The position numbers and the translations under genes are program-made. 64,000 bases of DNA from Diphasiastrum complanatum (lineage: Eukaryota; Streptophyta; Lycopodiopsida; Lycopodiales; Lycopodiaceae). The notes beneath the pieces were generated by a model that made no database searches, was not told the origin of the DNA, and saw only the letters and a list, made by a program, of their open reading frames with translations. Each line of letters starts with the position of its first letter. The first letter of the stretch is position 1. Shown here piece after piece: positions 38,001-52,500 of this stretch. The DNA is taken from contig CM055105.1 in assembly GCA_029204225.1 (NCBI GenBank), positions 48,557,688-48,621,687 of the forward strand, read 5' to 3'.

Positions 38001-40484
38001 TGTCATGCCTACTGATTATTTCAAATTCATTAAGCATTCATAAATCATTGCCAACTCAAGTCAAAAGTGAATTTTAGAAATCAAATACGACATAGCACAT
38101 TTCTCAAACCCCTAGGGTTGCTCCCTATAAACCTCTTCTTGAAGTTGCCCATTGAGAAAAGCAATCTTGACATTCATTTGATGGACATCCCAATCAAAGT
38201 CTAAGGCTAAGGCCAATATGGTCCTGATAGATGTGATCTTAGCGACAGTTGCAAAAGTCTCATCATAGTCTAGCCCCTCTTGTTGGGCGTAGTGTTTCAC
38301 CACCAACCTTGTCTTGTACTCCCATGTGTCATTCTAATCAATCAAACCAACAGGAAGGTGGAGAGAAGGCAAATTCAAACATGAAAAAAAAATTGCTTTA
38401 TCTGTAGTAAGAAGGGTCAACACGCAAAGAATTGCTAGAAAAACAAGTTCAAAAAGAAGAAACAGGCAGGAAATTTTGCCGAAGGACTTAATACGAAGAT
38501 AGTGCTTTGGATCTTGGCATTTGTAACTTGTTTTCCGCATCAACGTCTTCATGTGAATTCTGAAGGGAAGATGTTTCAGGTGCATCAAAGCATATGAAAT
38601 TGCAAAGGGATTGGCTATCTAGTCTTCAACAACTAGATGATGGCTCTAATGTCAAGTTGGGGGACAACTATACTTTATCTTGTTTTGAATTACCTTCAGA
38701 TCAAGTTGGTGAAATCAAGGATGTTCTCTATGTACCTTGCATAGAAGAACTTACTCTCCATTTCAGCTATTGCAAATCAGCATATGATTATGCGGTTTGA
38801 TGAAGAACAATACCTTATCAAGAAGAACAACAATGAAGTAGTAGTTGTGTTCTCACAGGAAGGTTATGTAAACTTTAAGCTCAGATGATGAGTCATCAAG
38901 CTGGAATTGCAGATATTGGTATGGTGAGTAAGTTATGGCATGAGAGGTTTGGAATTTAAATTATAAACGTCTACAGGTTTTGAGAAATTTAATATGGTTA
39001 CAGTGTTACCTCAAATTTTTTCACATCACAAATTTTGTGAGGGTTGTGTCTTTACAGAACATCATATGCAGAAATTTTCGTCTAGTATGTCTAGAGCGAG
39101 AAATGTTCTAAAACTATAATATCCATCTGGGAATAAAACAAGCAGAATACTACGATTAAGGTCACAATTGACTAGCCTCCATAATTGCTACAGAATTTTG
39201 TCACCCAAAACTGGCAAAACTAGGTAAGTCAAATTTGAGAAATGACCTGCAGATCTGAGAGAGCAAATTGACGCTGCAATATAGATTGGACGTTCAGGAG
39301 AGGTCTGACGAGCCACTGTTTGAGCAGTCTTCGCCCGGACGCCGTCACACAATGATCCATCAAACCCAGCAGAGTTCTGTTGAAAGTTTTAAACAAATTT
39401 CACCATAACAGACAGAAAATATGTAGCCCAAATAAGAAGTCATCCATGAGTTAAACAGACAATACAAAAAATAGTCCCAAGGTAAAGCAAGCCAGTCACT
39501 AAGGCAAACTGCTTTGCTCATTGAATAAGAGGCATTCCTGTCTAAAAAATTTAGGTTGATCTTTTACAAGAAGGTATGGTCCAGGACTCCAGATATAATG
39601 AGTAGAAACAGCTACAGCCTTTTTATGCAAAACACAGAAGTAATCTAGTTGCAAAAAAAAGATGGAATTTAAGAGCTACTATGAAACATTTTTTAAAGAA
39701 TTTACAAAACTTCTAGGGAAAAAAATCAGTAGAAAACACATATAAACTTAAAAACAAAAGGAAAAAGGCATCACCCCGATGTTCCTCCATCACGATTGTT
39801 CTCCAAAATCTCAAGATTTTCTAAAGCAGCAGAATCAAGTAACATGTACGGCTCAGGATCATCTCTGTTAGGGCATGAAGAAGCTATAGCTTGTGTTGAC
39901 TTATTACTTTCAGTATTCCTGCGACACATCTCTGGCATGGCCAGGTCAATCTCGGTTGATGCAATTGTCGGAGACAAACTGTCTGAACCTGGTAAGAGCT
40001 CAAGTCTACCACAACGCAATAAGCTTTCATCCAACATAACCATTCTCAAATATGACAGGCAACCTCCAAAGGCAGACAGAGCAGCTTCCCCCCTCTTGCC
40101 GGCCTGTACAACTTGGAACAGCAAATCTGGTAGAAAATGCAGCGTTTCTGCATGAAGTGTAAGGCTACTTGATTTATAGTTGCACCCAGGGTTCTCAATT
40201 GCAACTTGAGTGCCTTTTGATAGGTTTGGTGACAATCTCTCTTGTTGAAAATGAGAGTAGAGCCTAACAGCCTCCTTCAAAGATCTTTCTGAATCCCAAA
40301 ATTCCACATTAGGCTCTAGATCATTGATTAAAGGCAGCCTTGTATGATCCCTTAAAGCTCGCTCGGTCGCCTCTGTAAGCATTCCTCGGGGCTTGATCAG
40401 TTCAACTGGCCTTAGTTCTGCAAGTAGTGCCCTCAGTCTTGTTCTTCCTGGGTCATCCACAAACTTGAAATTGCATCTATAAGT

Positions 40485-40528
<44 letters not shown>

Positions 40529-43500
40529 TCAGAAACTGAAGACTCATCGTACTAGAGATATCTTGAATCTGAACTGTTAATCTACGCCGCTGCTCCACTT
40601 TCTCCCATCTTAGCCACTTTACTCAACCATGCTGTTGTGTCTAGTTTTCCACCCTCCTAGTATATTAATACTATCCATCCCATTCACAAAAATGGCGACC
40701 CCATGAATCCTGGCAACTATCATACTATCATACTATCATGATTGGCCACATTATTGCTAAGTTGTATGGTACTATCCTTCAATCAACAGTAAGTTCTAAG
40801 GCAGAGATCAGGAGACTATTTGCTATGGGTCAGGCAAGATTTCAAGCTCACTATTCCACTATATATCACATCTTCACTCTTCAAGCTATCATCGATGAAG
40901 CCAGACATAGGAGAAAAAACTTTTATTGTTGTTTTGTTGACTTCAAGAAAGCCTTTGATTTTGTCCCATGTTCCCTTCTCATTTAGCGTTTACAAGATCC
41001 CAACTTCTCTACTGGCAACGATGGGACATTATGAGCGAGTCCTTGGTTGCTTTCGGAATGGCAGACCATATCAGGAGCACCATTGGGTGAAGCAAGGTTG
41101 CTCCCTTTCCCCCACACTTTTTCTCTATAAATTGATGAGCTTGAGAGAGTTATTGAGCAGTGTAGTGGTACAGGTTGCAAACTCGGTGACATTCTAATTG
41201 CCATCCTCCTATCTGCAGATGATGTGGCTCTAGTCTCTACGACTGGAGAGGGTTTATAGAGATAGCTAGACAATCTTCATGATTTTTGCACCAAATGGGG
41301 ATTGGAGGTTAATACTAAGAAGACCCAAATTATGGTCTTCAATACATCCAAGGCTTTCATGCAGCGACAAGAGCTCATCTTCAACAAACAGCCACTGGAG
41401 GTTTTATCATCTTACACTTATTTAGGAGTCCTCTTTATTGGTCCTGTATTTAGTATGAGACAGGCTGCCACAGCTAGACTTGGGAAGGGACACGCTTCCC
41501 GTGTCTAGCTAGAGAAATTATGTTTTAGATTTATCGGGATGCACCAAGTAAGTGTCATCCTTTTGATACACTTGTTACCCCCACCGCATTATATGCAGCA
41601 AAGGCGTGGTGTACGGGTCTCCCTTCATTTGATTGGGCCAGCATTTCATGCTTGCAGATCCTTATGCTATCAAATAGGATACAAGCTAAGCCTATTGTCC
41701 CACATCAAATCATTCTGACTGAGTTTGCAGTCCCACCCATATAGCTTGATATCATCTTTCGATTCATCACATATATTCAAAGAGTGTGACTGTAAACCCC
41801 CGCTGAGCGGAGATATACACATGCAACACTCATGTCATCTCAGCATCTTCATGATCAAGGTTTCAGACTTCGACTGAGCACTCACGATTACATCAGATGG
41901 TTCCTAGACAAAGCATATCTGAGTCAAGCATCGCAAGGGAACCTCCGGGTCAAACTCGACTACTATAGGACTCATTTTTTGAAGTTGGAAACAACAGGCT
42001 ACCACGCTATTTGGATTCAAGATTATCACATGGTCTGAGATCCATATTGGGTCGGCTCCAAGTTCCATCACATCAGCTTGTGATTGAGACTAGAAACTTT
42101 CAGGTTACCCCACGAGAGGAGCAGATTTGCCAAATATGATCGTTGTCCAAGGTAGAGTCTGAGGAGCATTTCTTATCCACGTTGTGTTGCACTCATGATC
42201 AGAGAGATGTTACTATTACAACAGACTCTATGTCAGCCAGGTCAGTTGAGTCAATCTGATACTCAGCTCCAGATCATGTCCTTCTCTCGTAGGAAACCAC
42301 GGGCTGATGCAGACTCAGATGATAGTGGAGTCAATGATGATTGGACATAGAGACCAGGGATGACATCATACCACCTAGATTCTTGTTGTACATAGAGTCA
42401 CCGACATGAGGAGACACAGACGACGTCATCAACACACATTACCTCCAATTGCAATCCCCATTACATCCTTTTTCAGTGGTAGATCACTTTAGCCATGGTT
42501 CCGCAAGGTAAGGTACTCAATCTTCAGATTCAAAAATAGTTACACTTCATATATATTTTTTTGAGTGTTATTGGAAACATTTCACACACTCCTATTTGCA
42601 CCACACACCTTACATGTGCTCATTGTCTTATATGCCTTTTGGCAAGGAAAAGACATTAATAAAGCTTGCTTACTTTCTTTCTTCTCTCAGAAACGGCTCA
42701 AGAGATATAAATGTTTTACAAACGCACTCATGTGTTGAACAAAAACGATGCAACTAATCTTTACTTTCCATGGATTTTGTAAAATCGTCCTTTTTGTGTC
42801 ACATGACCAAAATTATCTTCGATTGATTTTGATTTTAGTTTGCTTTTTTGCATAAGTCTTTGTCCATGAAGGATTTTTCACACTAGATCATGTTTCATCT
42901 TTATAATTTCATGTGGTAGATCTATCTCCATTTGGATATTTGCCATTCTCCTCACTTTATGAAAAAATTTTCATTCAAAACACTCTTCTTTGATCTTGTA
43001 AGTGGTTGTACATATCTGAAACGTGTGAGGATGGTCATACCGACCATAGTACAAGGAGTTGTCCTTCCAAACAAATTATAAGATTACTAACCACCATTGT
43101 AGTATGTTGATATTTTGATTAAAAGAATAGGGTTTTGATGTACTCTTCCTGCTTAAGAATTTGAGCATAAGTCGTAGTGCTATAAACATAATTTTCAATT
43201 GTCTTTGCACTCTGACCCTAATATGTTTTCTATCGTACCTAAGTTCTTTATCCAATTTTGAAGGGGTCTTATCTTGCAAGCAAGATAGAGTAGTTCATTT
43301 TGCATGTGCATCCCTTGCTATGCAAATATGGTAGGAATTGGGTTCTTCAACTTTCTAGGTATCATAGGTTGAGTTACAAATGATTCCAATGTTTTGAAAA
43401 GCTTATTAAAAGATTAAATTTTCCCAAGACTCCAACCAACATTATTTTAATTTGAAAATGACCCGATACACACTCGTCTTGTCTTTCTAAAAAGTGCAAC

Positions 43501-46500
43501 ATAAGAGTTTGCGTGAAATGCATCATAATTATCTAGTTATTAAAAGAAAAATGCATGACTAATCTATGATTGGTGTTCCAAACTCTAATAACATATGGTT
43601 TAGTGGATTCCCAACTAAATATTCTAGACAATGGCTACTTTTGATACAGAGAACTATAAGTATGCGTTGTGAACTGTTACTGAAATATTCTTTTGGAATT
43701 AGCCAATGTCCAGTATTGTAAGTGCTTGGTTTTATCATTGGGATTAGACTACACTTGAGTAATCTAGCACTTGATACAACTCCTTGGTGGATTGGCTACC
43801 CATCAACCTAGCAAGTTGTTTTTCCACTCAAATAGAAGTCCAGGATCTTGGTAACTAGATAGTAAATACACAAGTTTCAGGCATTTTGTCTTTATTTGTA
43901 AACAACCTAAATTGAAATTTCAAGTTTTCAATAGATTTGGCTCAAATAGTCTATTGGAGGCTTAGATTAGTTGTTCTTTGATTGGCTAAAGAGAATATGA
44001 GATCGTTTTCTGTAGTCAATTACGATGTCCTCTATTCAAAAACAAATTGTAGTACCAATCATTCAAAGGAATGTATAATTCAGACTAACCATGTGTTGTC
44101 TATCTAAATTAAATATGAGTCTACCAATGGCCTTGACAATTTTGAACCTGAAGCTATCCTATGAAAGAATGATGAAAGTTCAAAAGTATGATGGTTGTAT
44201 GTAACTGATTCCAAGGAGTCAAAAAATGTTGTAAATAAGTTGCATCCCATTCCGGAACGATGCGTTCCGGGAGCGTTCCGAAACGAGAGTTGCGGAACGG
44301 TTCCAAAATTCAGCAGTGTTCTGAATCGGAAGGCTACAAAAAAAAAATTATTTAAAAAAAAAAAATTGAAACCATGTGTTGGGAGTGGGAAAAAACAACA
44401 TGTACGTGTGTAAAAAAAATTTCAAACACATTGCAAAGCATAGTAGTCTGGAACTTTTATATCCTCTGGCCTGATTGGTTGCTTGACTGTTGTCATCACG
44501 TCAGTTAGTCTCTTATGCTGCATACCAAAAGTTAAAACTAAAACTTGAAAGCAATCACATAGTGCATACTACAATGCTTAGTGTATGTGATACAAAAACA
44601 TGGCGACTGACCCACATTCTACACATACCTCATGAGAAGGATCAAGATGTCTGATGTCATAAACGATAAAGCTCTAATAGATACAATGAGTGGGCAAATG
44701 GCCAAGTGCATGAGTATAATAGATGGACAATGGACAATAGACTCATAGACTGATGAATCTCTATGACTCGGAGGCATCATGATCAGATCGAGATTCCTCC
44801 TCATCACTATCATTGGTAGACGAGTAGGAAGACAAGGAATCCTTCTCAGGTATGTGCGGCTATGTCCCTGAACCTCTGCCCCTACCTTTGCCTCTATGTC
44901 TACCAGGGCCTCATTGAGCCGCTACTCCCTCTGCCTGTGATGTTGCTGCTTCTGGGTCAACATGTAAATCCATCAGGCGTACCCTACACCTGCCCCCCCC
45001 CCCCTCTACATACAGGTCATGCAGGCTCAATCTGTGTCTCGGCATCAAGATCCATCCACCCCACATCATCTCCAATGTCCTCATCATCGAATGCCTTATC
45101 CTCCCCATCCTCATCATCATCAAATCCCCCCTCAGCCTCATCCCCAGCCTCCTCTCCTGCATCCTCTGCATCGGCCTTTGCCATGGATCTATTGGTCCTG
45201 CGCTACCTCCTATCATGATGTGCCAGCTTCCGATGATACTCAGAAAGGCACATGTGCTCATCATAAAACGGTTGTTGAAGGGTCTCCCCGATCTTGTCCA
45301 TAAACTTGTATATGATGTCGAGTGTAGAACTGTTATAGCTTTTACTCAATGTCCCGGTTGTTTACAATTTTTACTCACAGATGTACTTTTGTAAGAAAGT
45401 GAAATGGCTAAATCATCGGCCTATAGTGACACTTGTAAAGGAATGTAAATTAAAATGGTTATTTGTGTTACTGTGCCTCTGAGTCGCATGCTGAGCTTTT
45501 GTATGCAGCCAGCTCCACTGTGTTTGTGTTTGATGCTATGTGCTTATAGGGAATCAGAAAGGTTGGAATTTTGTGGCGATCAGTGCATGTTTTGGACGGG
45601 TGTCGGTAGGAAGATCAGGGAGAGCCTGACATTTGGTATCAAAGCGAGGCTTATGTCCGAAAGAGGGCTGTAAAAATTTCAGCAATGGTGCAGGAGGAGG
45701 AAAATCGCTGATCAAAGGCATCAGAAGGGTAACGAATTTTGGTGAATTCTGAAGCCAGAAACTAGGGCAGGTACAGTGCTGAGGAAAAGCAAGAAAATCG
45801 GCAAGTTCTGAGCCAGAAACCGGGGGCAAACAGGTCTGAAAATTCAGGACAGCAGGCTGCAGATCCAGTGCTGACAGGTTGGAGGCCCAAGACAGGTCCA
45901 AAATTCCTTCAAAATCGTAAAAACAGCTGGTGGCTGAGTGGGCATGGAGGTTTGGAGGGTCAGAAACCCTTGTTTGTTGATAATTTTGACCTCTAAGCAA
46001 GTGGACAGGTTTGTAACGATGTAAATATGGATCCAATGGAAGGTTCTAGCGCTGAGATACTGAGGATTGAGGAAGTGGCAGCCAAGGTTGATGCCATGGA
46101 TATGGTTCTATAGCAAATTCTTGAGCACTTCCCCACAGGAACCACAGAGAGTCAGTGGAACGCCTATGGTAGCCGCTGAACCTATGACAGTAGACAAAGA
46201 AGCCGAACCTCCATTGAGAGGTGAAAATTACCTACAATCAAGGATCTTAAGTCGCCGAAATATACTGGAGCAGTTGCCATGCGGAATATTGATGCGATGG
46301 AAGATTGGATACAAAAGTGGGAAAAGTCTTTTCAGATGTGTGGCATTGAGGATGATGATCAAAAGATTGCAGAGGCCACATATCGACAACAAGAGACTAC
46401 ACAATGCTGGTGGCGCAAAATTGGCGCAAAATTGAGAAGGATAATCTAGTACCTGCAACTTGGGAAGAGTTCAAGCATATGTTTACAAAGAATTGGGTCC

Positions 46501-49500
46501 CATTGGACAAGAAAAACCAAGCGATGCAAGCATGGACCAACCTCAAGCAAGGCAATGCGTCCGTACAAGAATATGCGGACAAATATAGGGAGGCACTAAT
46601 GCGGATACTTGAGGAGGTGCCAATGTTTTTGCAGGCGTTTCACTTTGTGGAGGGCTTTCGTGAAAGCCTTCGGCCTTTCAGGCCAAGGAGTCTGAGACGC
46701 CTACTGCAGGAGGGTTTCAGCCTTGGGAGAAAAGAAAATTTTAAAAATGGAAGGGTCAATCCTTGCAAGACTCTTCAGTGTCTAGTTTGTTGTTTCTCAC
46801 TCAAGTCTGATGCGTTTCTTTTATGCTATGGTTTAGTGATTGTTGTAATTTGTCTGCTGCAGGAGGCGCGAGATCTCACGTATCTGGGAGGTCAGATGGG
46901 ACTACTTCCATCGACCCATCCACGTCGTAGCCCACATGTTGCACCCCTTGTGGTGCTCTACCCGAGAGAGGGACGATCCGGAGCTGCACCGGGGATGGGT
47001 GGAGTACACGGAGCGCGTATGGCCCGGACTAGGTACGTGTGAGAAATCGGTTCGTAGCAATGTTACTGCAGTATTGTACTCATTGGTAGTGTGTGAATTC
47101 AAGGGGTCTTACATGTGCCATGTTTTTCCTTTTGCCAACAGGTCCGATTCTGGCCAACATTGCAAGTCAGCTGCTCGCATTTGAGCGCTTCCAGTTTCCT
47201 TTCGATGGAGAGCAGAGTCGGCGGAGGGAGGATCAGCTGAGGCCCGTTACATGGTGGTGCATCCACGGGCACAGCACAGGTGACTTGAGGCGATTGGCTG
47301 AGAGAGTCCTTACACAGGACTGTTCAGCAGGATTGCGAGCGGAATTGGAGCACCTGGGCCTTGTATCACACGCAGAAGAGGAACAGGTTGTCCATCGAGC
47401 AGTGTAGGCGGTTGGTGTTTGTGAACACCAACGGCCATATGCTGAGGCGCACACGAGGAGAGGGTCAGATGCTCGAGGTGAGTCACATCATCACCCTTTT
47501 TTTCTTGCTATGCTTTGATGAATTGATTTGCTTATGCAGTGAGTTGCACAATACCTGCCTGACAACAATGTATTGTTTTTGGTTGCAGGTGGACCCTGAC
47601 ACTTGCTTGGTGGATTCGATAGCTGCTGCTCCTCAGGCACCACCCACACAGGAGGAGATGGATGATGAGATCCATAGAGAGTTCTACAGACAGGCACAGG
47701 CTGACGCACGGGCTTTACGGTGGCAGAGGAGGACAGAGAGGCAGAGGGAGAGGGCTGAGGAGGGAGATGACGAGGGCTCGGAGGGTGGAGAGATGCTCGG
47801 GGCAGACTATGTGGAGGACGAGGAGTGGGTTGAGGGAGGTGACCTGGCTGACCTGCTGGTGGACCCTGATGCAGAGACAGAGGAGGAGCCAGCCATTCCT
47901 GCACGTAGGCCCAGGGGGAGACCTAGAATTCTGGGAGGGGGGGGCTGAGTACTCTTTTTGTAGACAGGAGTGGAGCATCATAGGCAGCCGTCGGCCAGGC
48001 ATCATCACAGTGGGTAGGGCCATCCCAGGGCGTAGGGTCACAGCCACCTGACACACAGGCACGACGGAGTAGACACAGGGCTGGGGGCAGCCAGATGGGG
48101 GCCAGAGGAGGGGAGAGAGGCAGAGGCAGAGGTAGAGGCAGGGGGAGGGGGGTGGTCCAGAGCCAGGGCACGCAGCAGGGATCCAAAGCACGCAGCAGAG
48201 CCAGGGCCACACCACGCATAAAATTAAAGCCAATAAGCGCTTGAAGCAGAAGAACTGAAAAGAAGGTCAACAAGACGTTTTCTTTTGAAGCCATCATAAG
48301 CACACATTTTATGGTAGAGTATATGATGGTATGAACGTTGGGAGGAGTGGAGAAGATAAGGGGCATGAGTACATTCATGGGTGATAGTATGATGAAGAGA
48401 GCGACATTCGGCGTCATACCACGGGGGGTTGTAGAGGACGGGGTGGTGAAGAATATCTGAATTTGCCTGTATGAGGTTCATAAGGGAGGGCTAGAGAGGC
48501 GGCAATTTAGAGAGATGTGGTAAGGAAAGCACTGCAGGACTTGGAGCGGCAGGCAAAGAAAGAGAATCTTTTCTTCGGCTGTCTAGGACGGCATAGGTGA
48601 AAGGAGTGTCCTCGCAATCCCTCACGAACCACCTACAGTTTGCAAGTTGAGGAGGCAGATCCTATGAAGATCGAGGAGTTGGAGCATGAAGAACCTCAAG
48701 CTGCTCCACAGTTGATGAATGTATCGGTGATTCGAAAGGTGGACTTGGTTCCTTTGCCACAGTTATCGAGAGCAACGCAACACAGGTATTAGTTTCCTTG
48801 TACTTCTTTGATTGTTATGTGTGGACAGTTGTGTGGTAGAGATGTCTTGATTCTTTTTGACATTGGGTCCTCACATAAAGTCATTAACTCCGCTTTGATT
48901 AAAAGGTTAAGATTGAGCACACAACCATCCCTATACCAGTACACAGTAGAAATGGCTGATGGAAAGGGTGCAAAAGTGTGGGATGTCAAGGTTGTGGGTA
49001 TGCCTCTAACCATTCAAAGCTATACTGAGGAGTTAGATTTTGAGATTACCCGTTTGGCTCGTTTTGATGTGGTGCTTGGAATCTGTTGGCATGTCGCTAA
49101 GAAACCTTACATCGCTTGGGATACTCATGTGTATGATTTCCAGCACAATGGTAAGATTCATTCCCTGTGTGGTTGTAATAGATCCTAACACCACAGTAGG
49201 GCAAACACTAACTGATCCACCCAACCTTGCCTACTCCCTGATATAGAGTAAGCCCCTCCTAGCCCAGTGTGAGGACTGGTAGCATGCAACTGCCAAGTGT
49301 CGGCCACGTGGCACTGACGTGGCCGACTGCACGTCGGGACCCAACTGGGGGCCCTATCCTGCTGACAGGGTCCCTAGGCTGTGTTAGGCTCGCCATAGCT
49401 ATGGACCGTGCTGGGGCACACTACTCACACTGTCTTGCCCTGTTGGTCATGTACGCTGGACACGACCCTGACTGTGGTATCTAACCTATCTGTGTTCTCT

Positions 49501-52500
49501 AGGGTTCGGCACTGGTTACGAGCTCGTAACACTCCCTCCCCCTTAAGAACCGTCTTGGTCCTCTAAGACAAAGTCTGGAAAAATTTTGCGAAGGATGCTG
49601 CCTCTTTCCCAAGTGGCATTCTCAACAGGCTGATCATTCCACTTAACCAGATATTCTCGGTATAGAGTATGACGAGTCTGCGTCTCTCTACTATCAAGAA
49701 TCTCCTCTGGTTCATGTGGAGGTTGTTGAGGATCCAATGGGAGAACTAGAACACTGTCCCCTACCAGATTGTCTGATCTGGTTAAGGCTTTTCGTAACTG
49801 ACTTACATGAAAGATTGGAAAAACCTTACTGCTGTGTGGGAGTTCTAGTTCATAGGTGACCTCGCCTAGTCTCCTACTGATGGTAAAGGGACCACAATAC
49901 CTTGGAGACAACTTAGCACACACTCCTGATTTGAGGGTTTTAGAGTCAACTGGGACTCTCAAGTAGACTTTCTCACCAGTGGAGAACTGCACATCCCGTC
50001 TGTGTGGATCTGCATAATGCCTGGCTCGATCCTGGGACTGCCTAATGCTACGCTTAGCATGTTCTATCATTTGGTTTAGGTCCTCTAAAAAGTTTCTGGC
50101 TGCTTCAACTTTTTCTTGTTTAAACCCTACAGCTGTGGGTGAGCGTGGCTGAAATCCGTACATCAGCATAAATGGGCTGTATCCCGTAGCTGAATGTTTG
50201 GTACTGTTGTAAGCAAACTCTAATATTGAGAGATACTCCTCCCAATTAGTCTGCCTCTTGCTGACGTATGCACGAAGCATATCCTCCAGCACTTGATTTA
50301 CCCTTTCTGTTTGACCGTCCGTCTGTGGATGGTCGGTGGTACTCAAATTAAGTTTAGTATGGAGATGATGGAATACTGCCCTCCAAAAATTTCCAGTAAA
50401 CTTACTGTCCCGGTCGCTGACTATGCCGGAAGGTAGACCGTACAATTTAAATAGCCCGTCTACAAACAACCTCGCTAACTCTGGAGCTCTAACGGTTGTT
50501 TTGGTCGGAATAAAATGAGCCATTTTGGTCAGACGATCAACTGTGACCCATATAGCGTCATTACCCTTTTGGGTTTTAGGCAGGCCTACTATAAAATCCA
50601 TGGAGATACTCTCCCATTTACCAGCTGGTATTTCTAAGGGATGCAACAACCCTCCTGCCTTTAAACGCTCTGCTTTATTTACTTGACATTTCTGGCAACT
50701 GGTTACATACTGGTGGACGTCCTTTTTCATACTGGGCCAGAAAAATTGCCTACGAAGAAGCTCATAGGTCTTCTGTATGCCTGGGTGTCCCGCGCTAGGA
50801 TTGTCATGACATTCATATAGGACCTGCTGCCTATAATCCTCTGAATTGGGGACACATACTCTATCTCTATAGAGCAAGTACTCATCCTGAATGGAATACT
50901 GTTTCCATTTGAATCCTTGAGTCAACTGACTCTCAACCACTGGGGTTTGCTTGGGTAATACAGGCTCAGAATCCTCAACGTCATCTGACGACGTATACTC
51001 GGACTCATCATCATCCTCAACGGAAGCTGCCGTATTCTTGGATGAACTGGCACCAGCCCCGGGAACTGGTTCTGGAGTCTGTAACTGTCTGTTCTGGACT
51101 GAGTTCCAGATAATAGAGAAGAATGCATCATGCTGGCATTTCCCTCTCAAGGACTCGAGTAACTCATTACGAATCTGAGTAAAACTCAGCTCGTTTATCA
51201 TAGGCATTCTGCTAAGGGCATCTGCTACTGTATTGAATTTTCCACGCCTATATCTGATAGACATGTCAAACTCTTGCATCAACTCTGCCCAACGAGCTTT
51301 CCGACCTCTAAGCTCAGGTTGATTGCAAAGGTATCTGAGACTCTCATGGTCTGTCAGGACCTCAAAGTTGGCACCATACAAATAATGCCTCCAAGTCTTA
51401 AGGGCATGGACTATAGAAAAGAGTTCCTTTTCATAGGCACTATACCTAGTCTGTGCTGGCTCGAGTTTTTTACTCTCGAACGCAACTGGTCGTCCACCCT
51501 GAGTTAGCACAGCACCTACTGCAAAGTCGCTAGCATCTGTTTCGACCACAAATGGCTGATTGGGGTCGACGACCTTTAAAACTGGTGCTGTAGCTAAGGC
51601 TGTTTTGAGAGCATCAAAGCTCTCCTGTTGTGCGGACTCCCAAATGAACTCCTTTCCCTTCCCCTTAAGGAGATTTGTCATAGGGACTGCTGTCTGAGCA
51701 TATTCCTTGACAAATCGTCTGTAATATCCCGCCAGACCAAGAAAGATTTGAAGTTCCAAAATATTCTGAGGTCTCAGCCAACTGAGTATGGCTTTAACCT
51801 TATTTGGGTCCATCTTAATCCCATCTGAAGAGATAATGTGACCCAAATATGCTACTTCTTCAACGAAGAATTCACACTTGGATTGTTTAGCATAAAGCTT
51901 ATGCTTTCAGAGCAGTCGAAACACCTTTCTGAGGTGTTTTAAATGCTCCTTCCTCGTTTTACTGTAGACGAGGATGTCATCTAAAAATACGATTACAAAT
52001 TTACCCAAGTATGGTCTGAGGACACTGTTCATCAAGGTCATAAAGGTAGCTGGAGCATTTGTGAGCCCAAATGGCATCACCTTAAACTCATAATGACCGT
52101 GACGAGTCCTAAAAGCTGTTTTCGAGACATCTTCCGATTTTATACGGACTTGATGATATCCCGATCTAAGGTCTATTTTGCTGAAAAACTTAGCCCCGTC
52201 GAGTTGATCAAACAACTCGTCTGCCCGAGGCATAGGGTATTTATTCTTAATTGTGACTTTATTGAGGGCTCTGTAATCTACGCAAAGACGCATAGATCCC
52301 TCTTTCTTTTTCACCAATAGGACTGGTGAGGCCCATGGTGAACTACTGGTCTGAATTTGGCCTTTCCCAAGATAGTCTGTTAACTGCCTAGTTATTTCTT
52401 CATCCTCTGTTCGGCTGACCCGATACGGAGGTTTAGAAACAGGTGCTGTACCTGGTACTAGGTTTATTACATGATCTACCTCTCTGCTAGGTGGTAAACC

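Noticed and set aside
49269-49484. A 71-codon frame antisense to the element, repeated in many places (20484, 25129, 27111, 27995, 49269, 55221)
   Set aside because: It lies wholly within the Gypsy-1 LTR, and its recurrence reflects LTR copies rather than a conserved gene.
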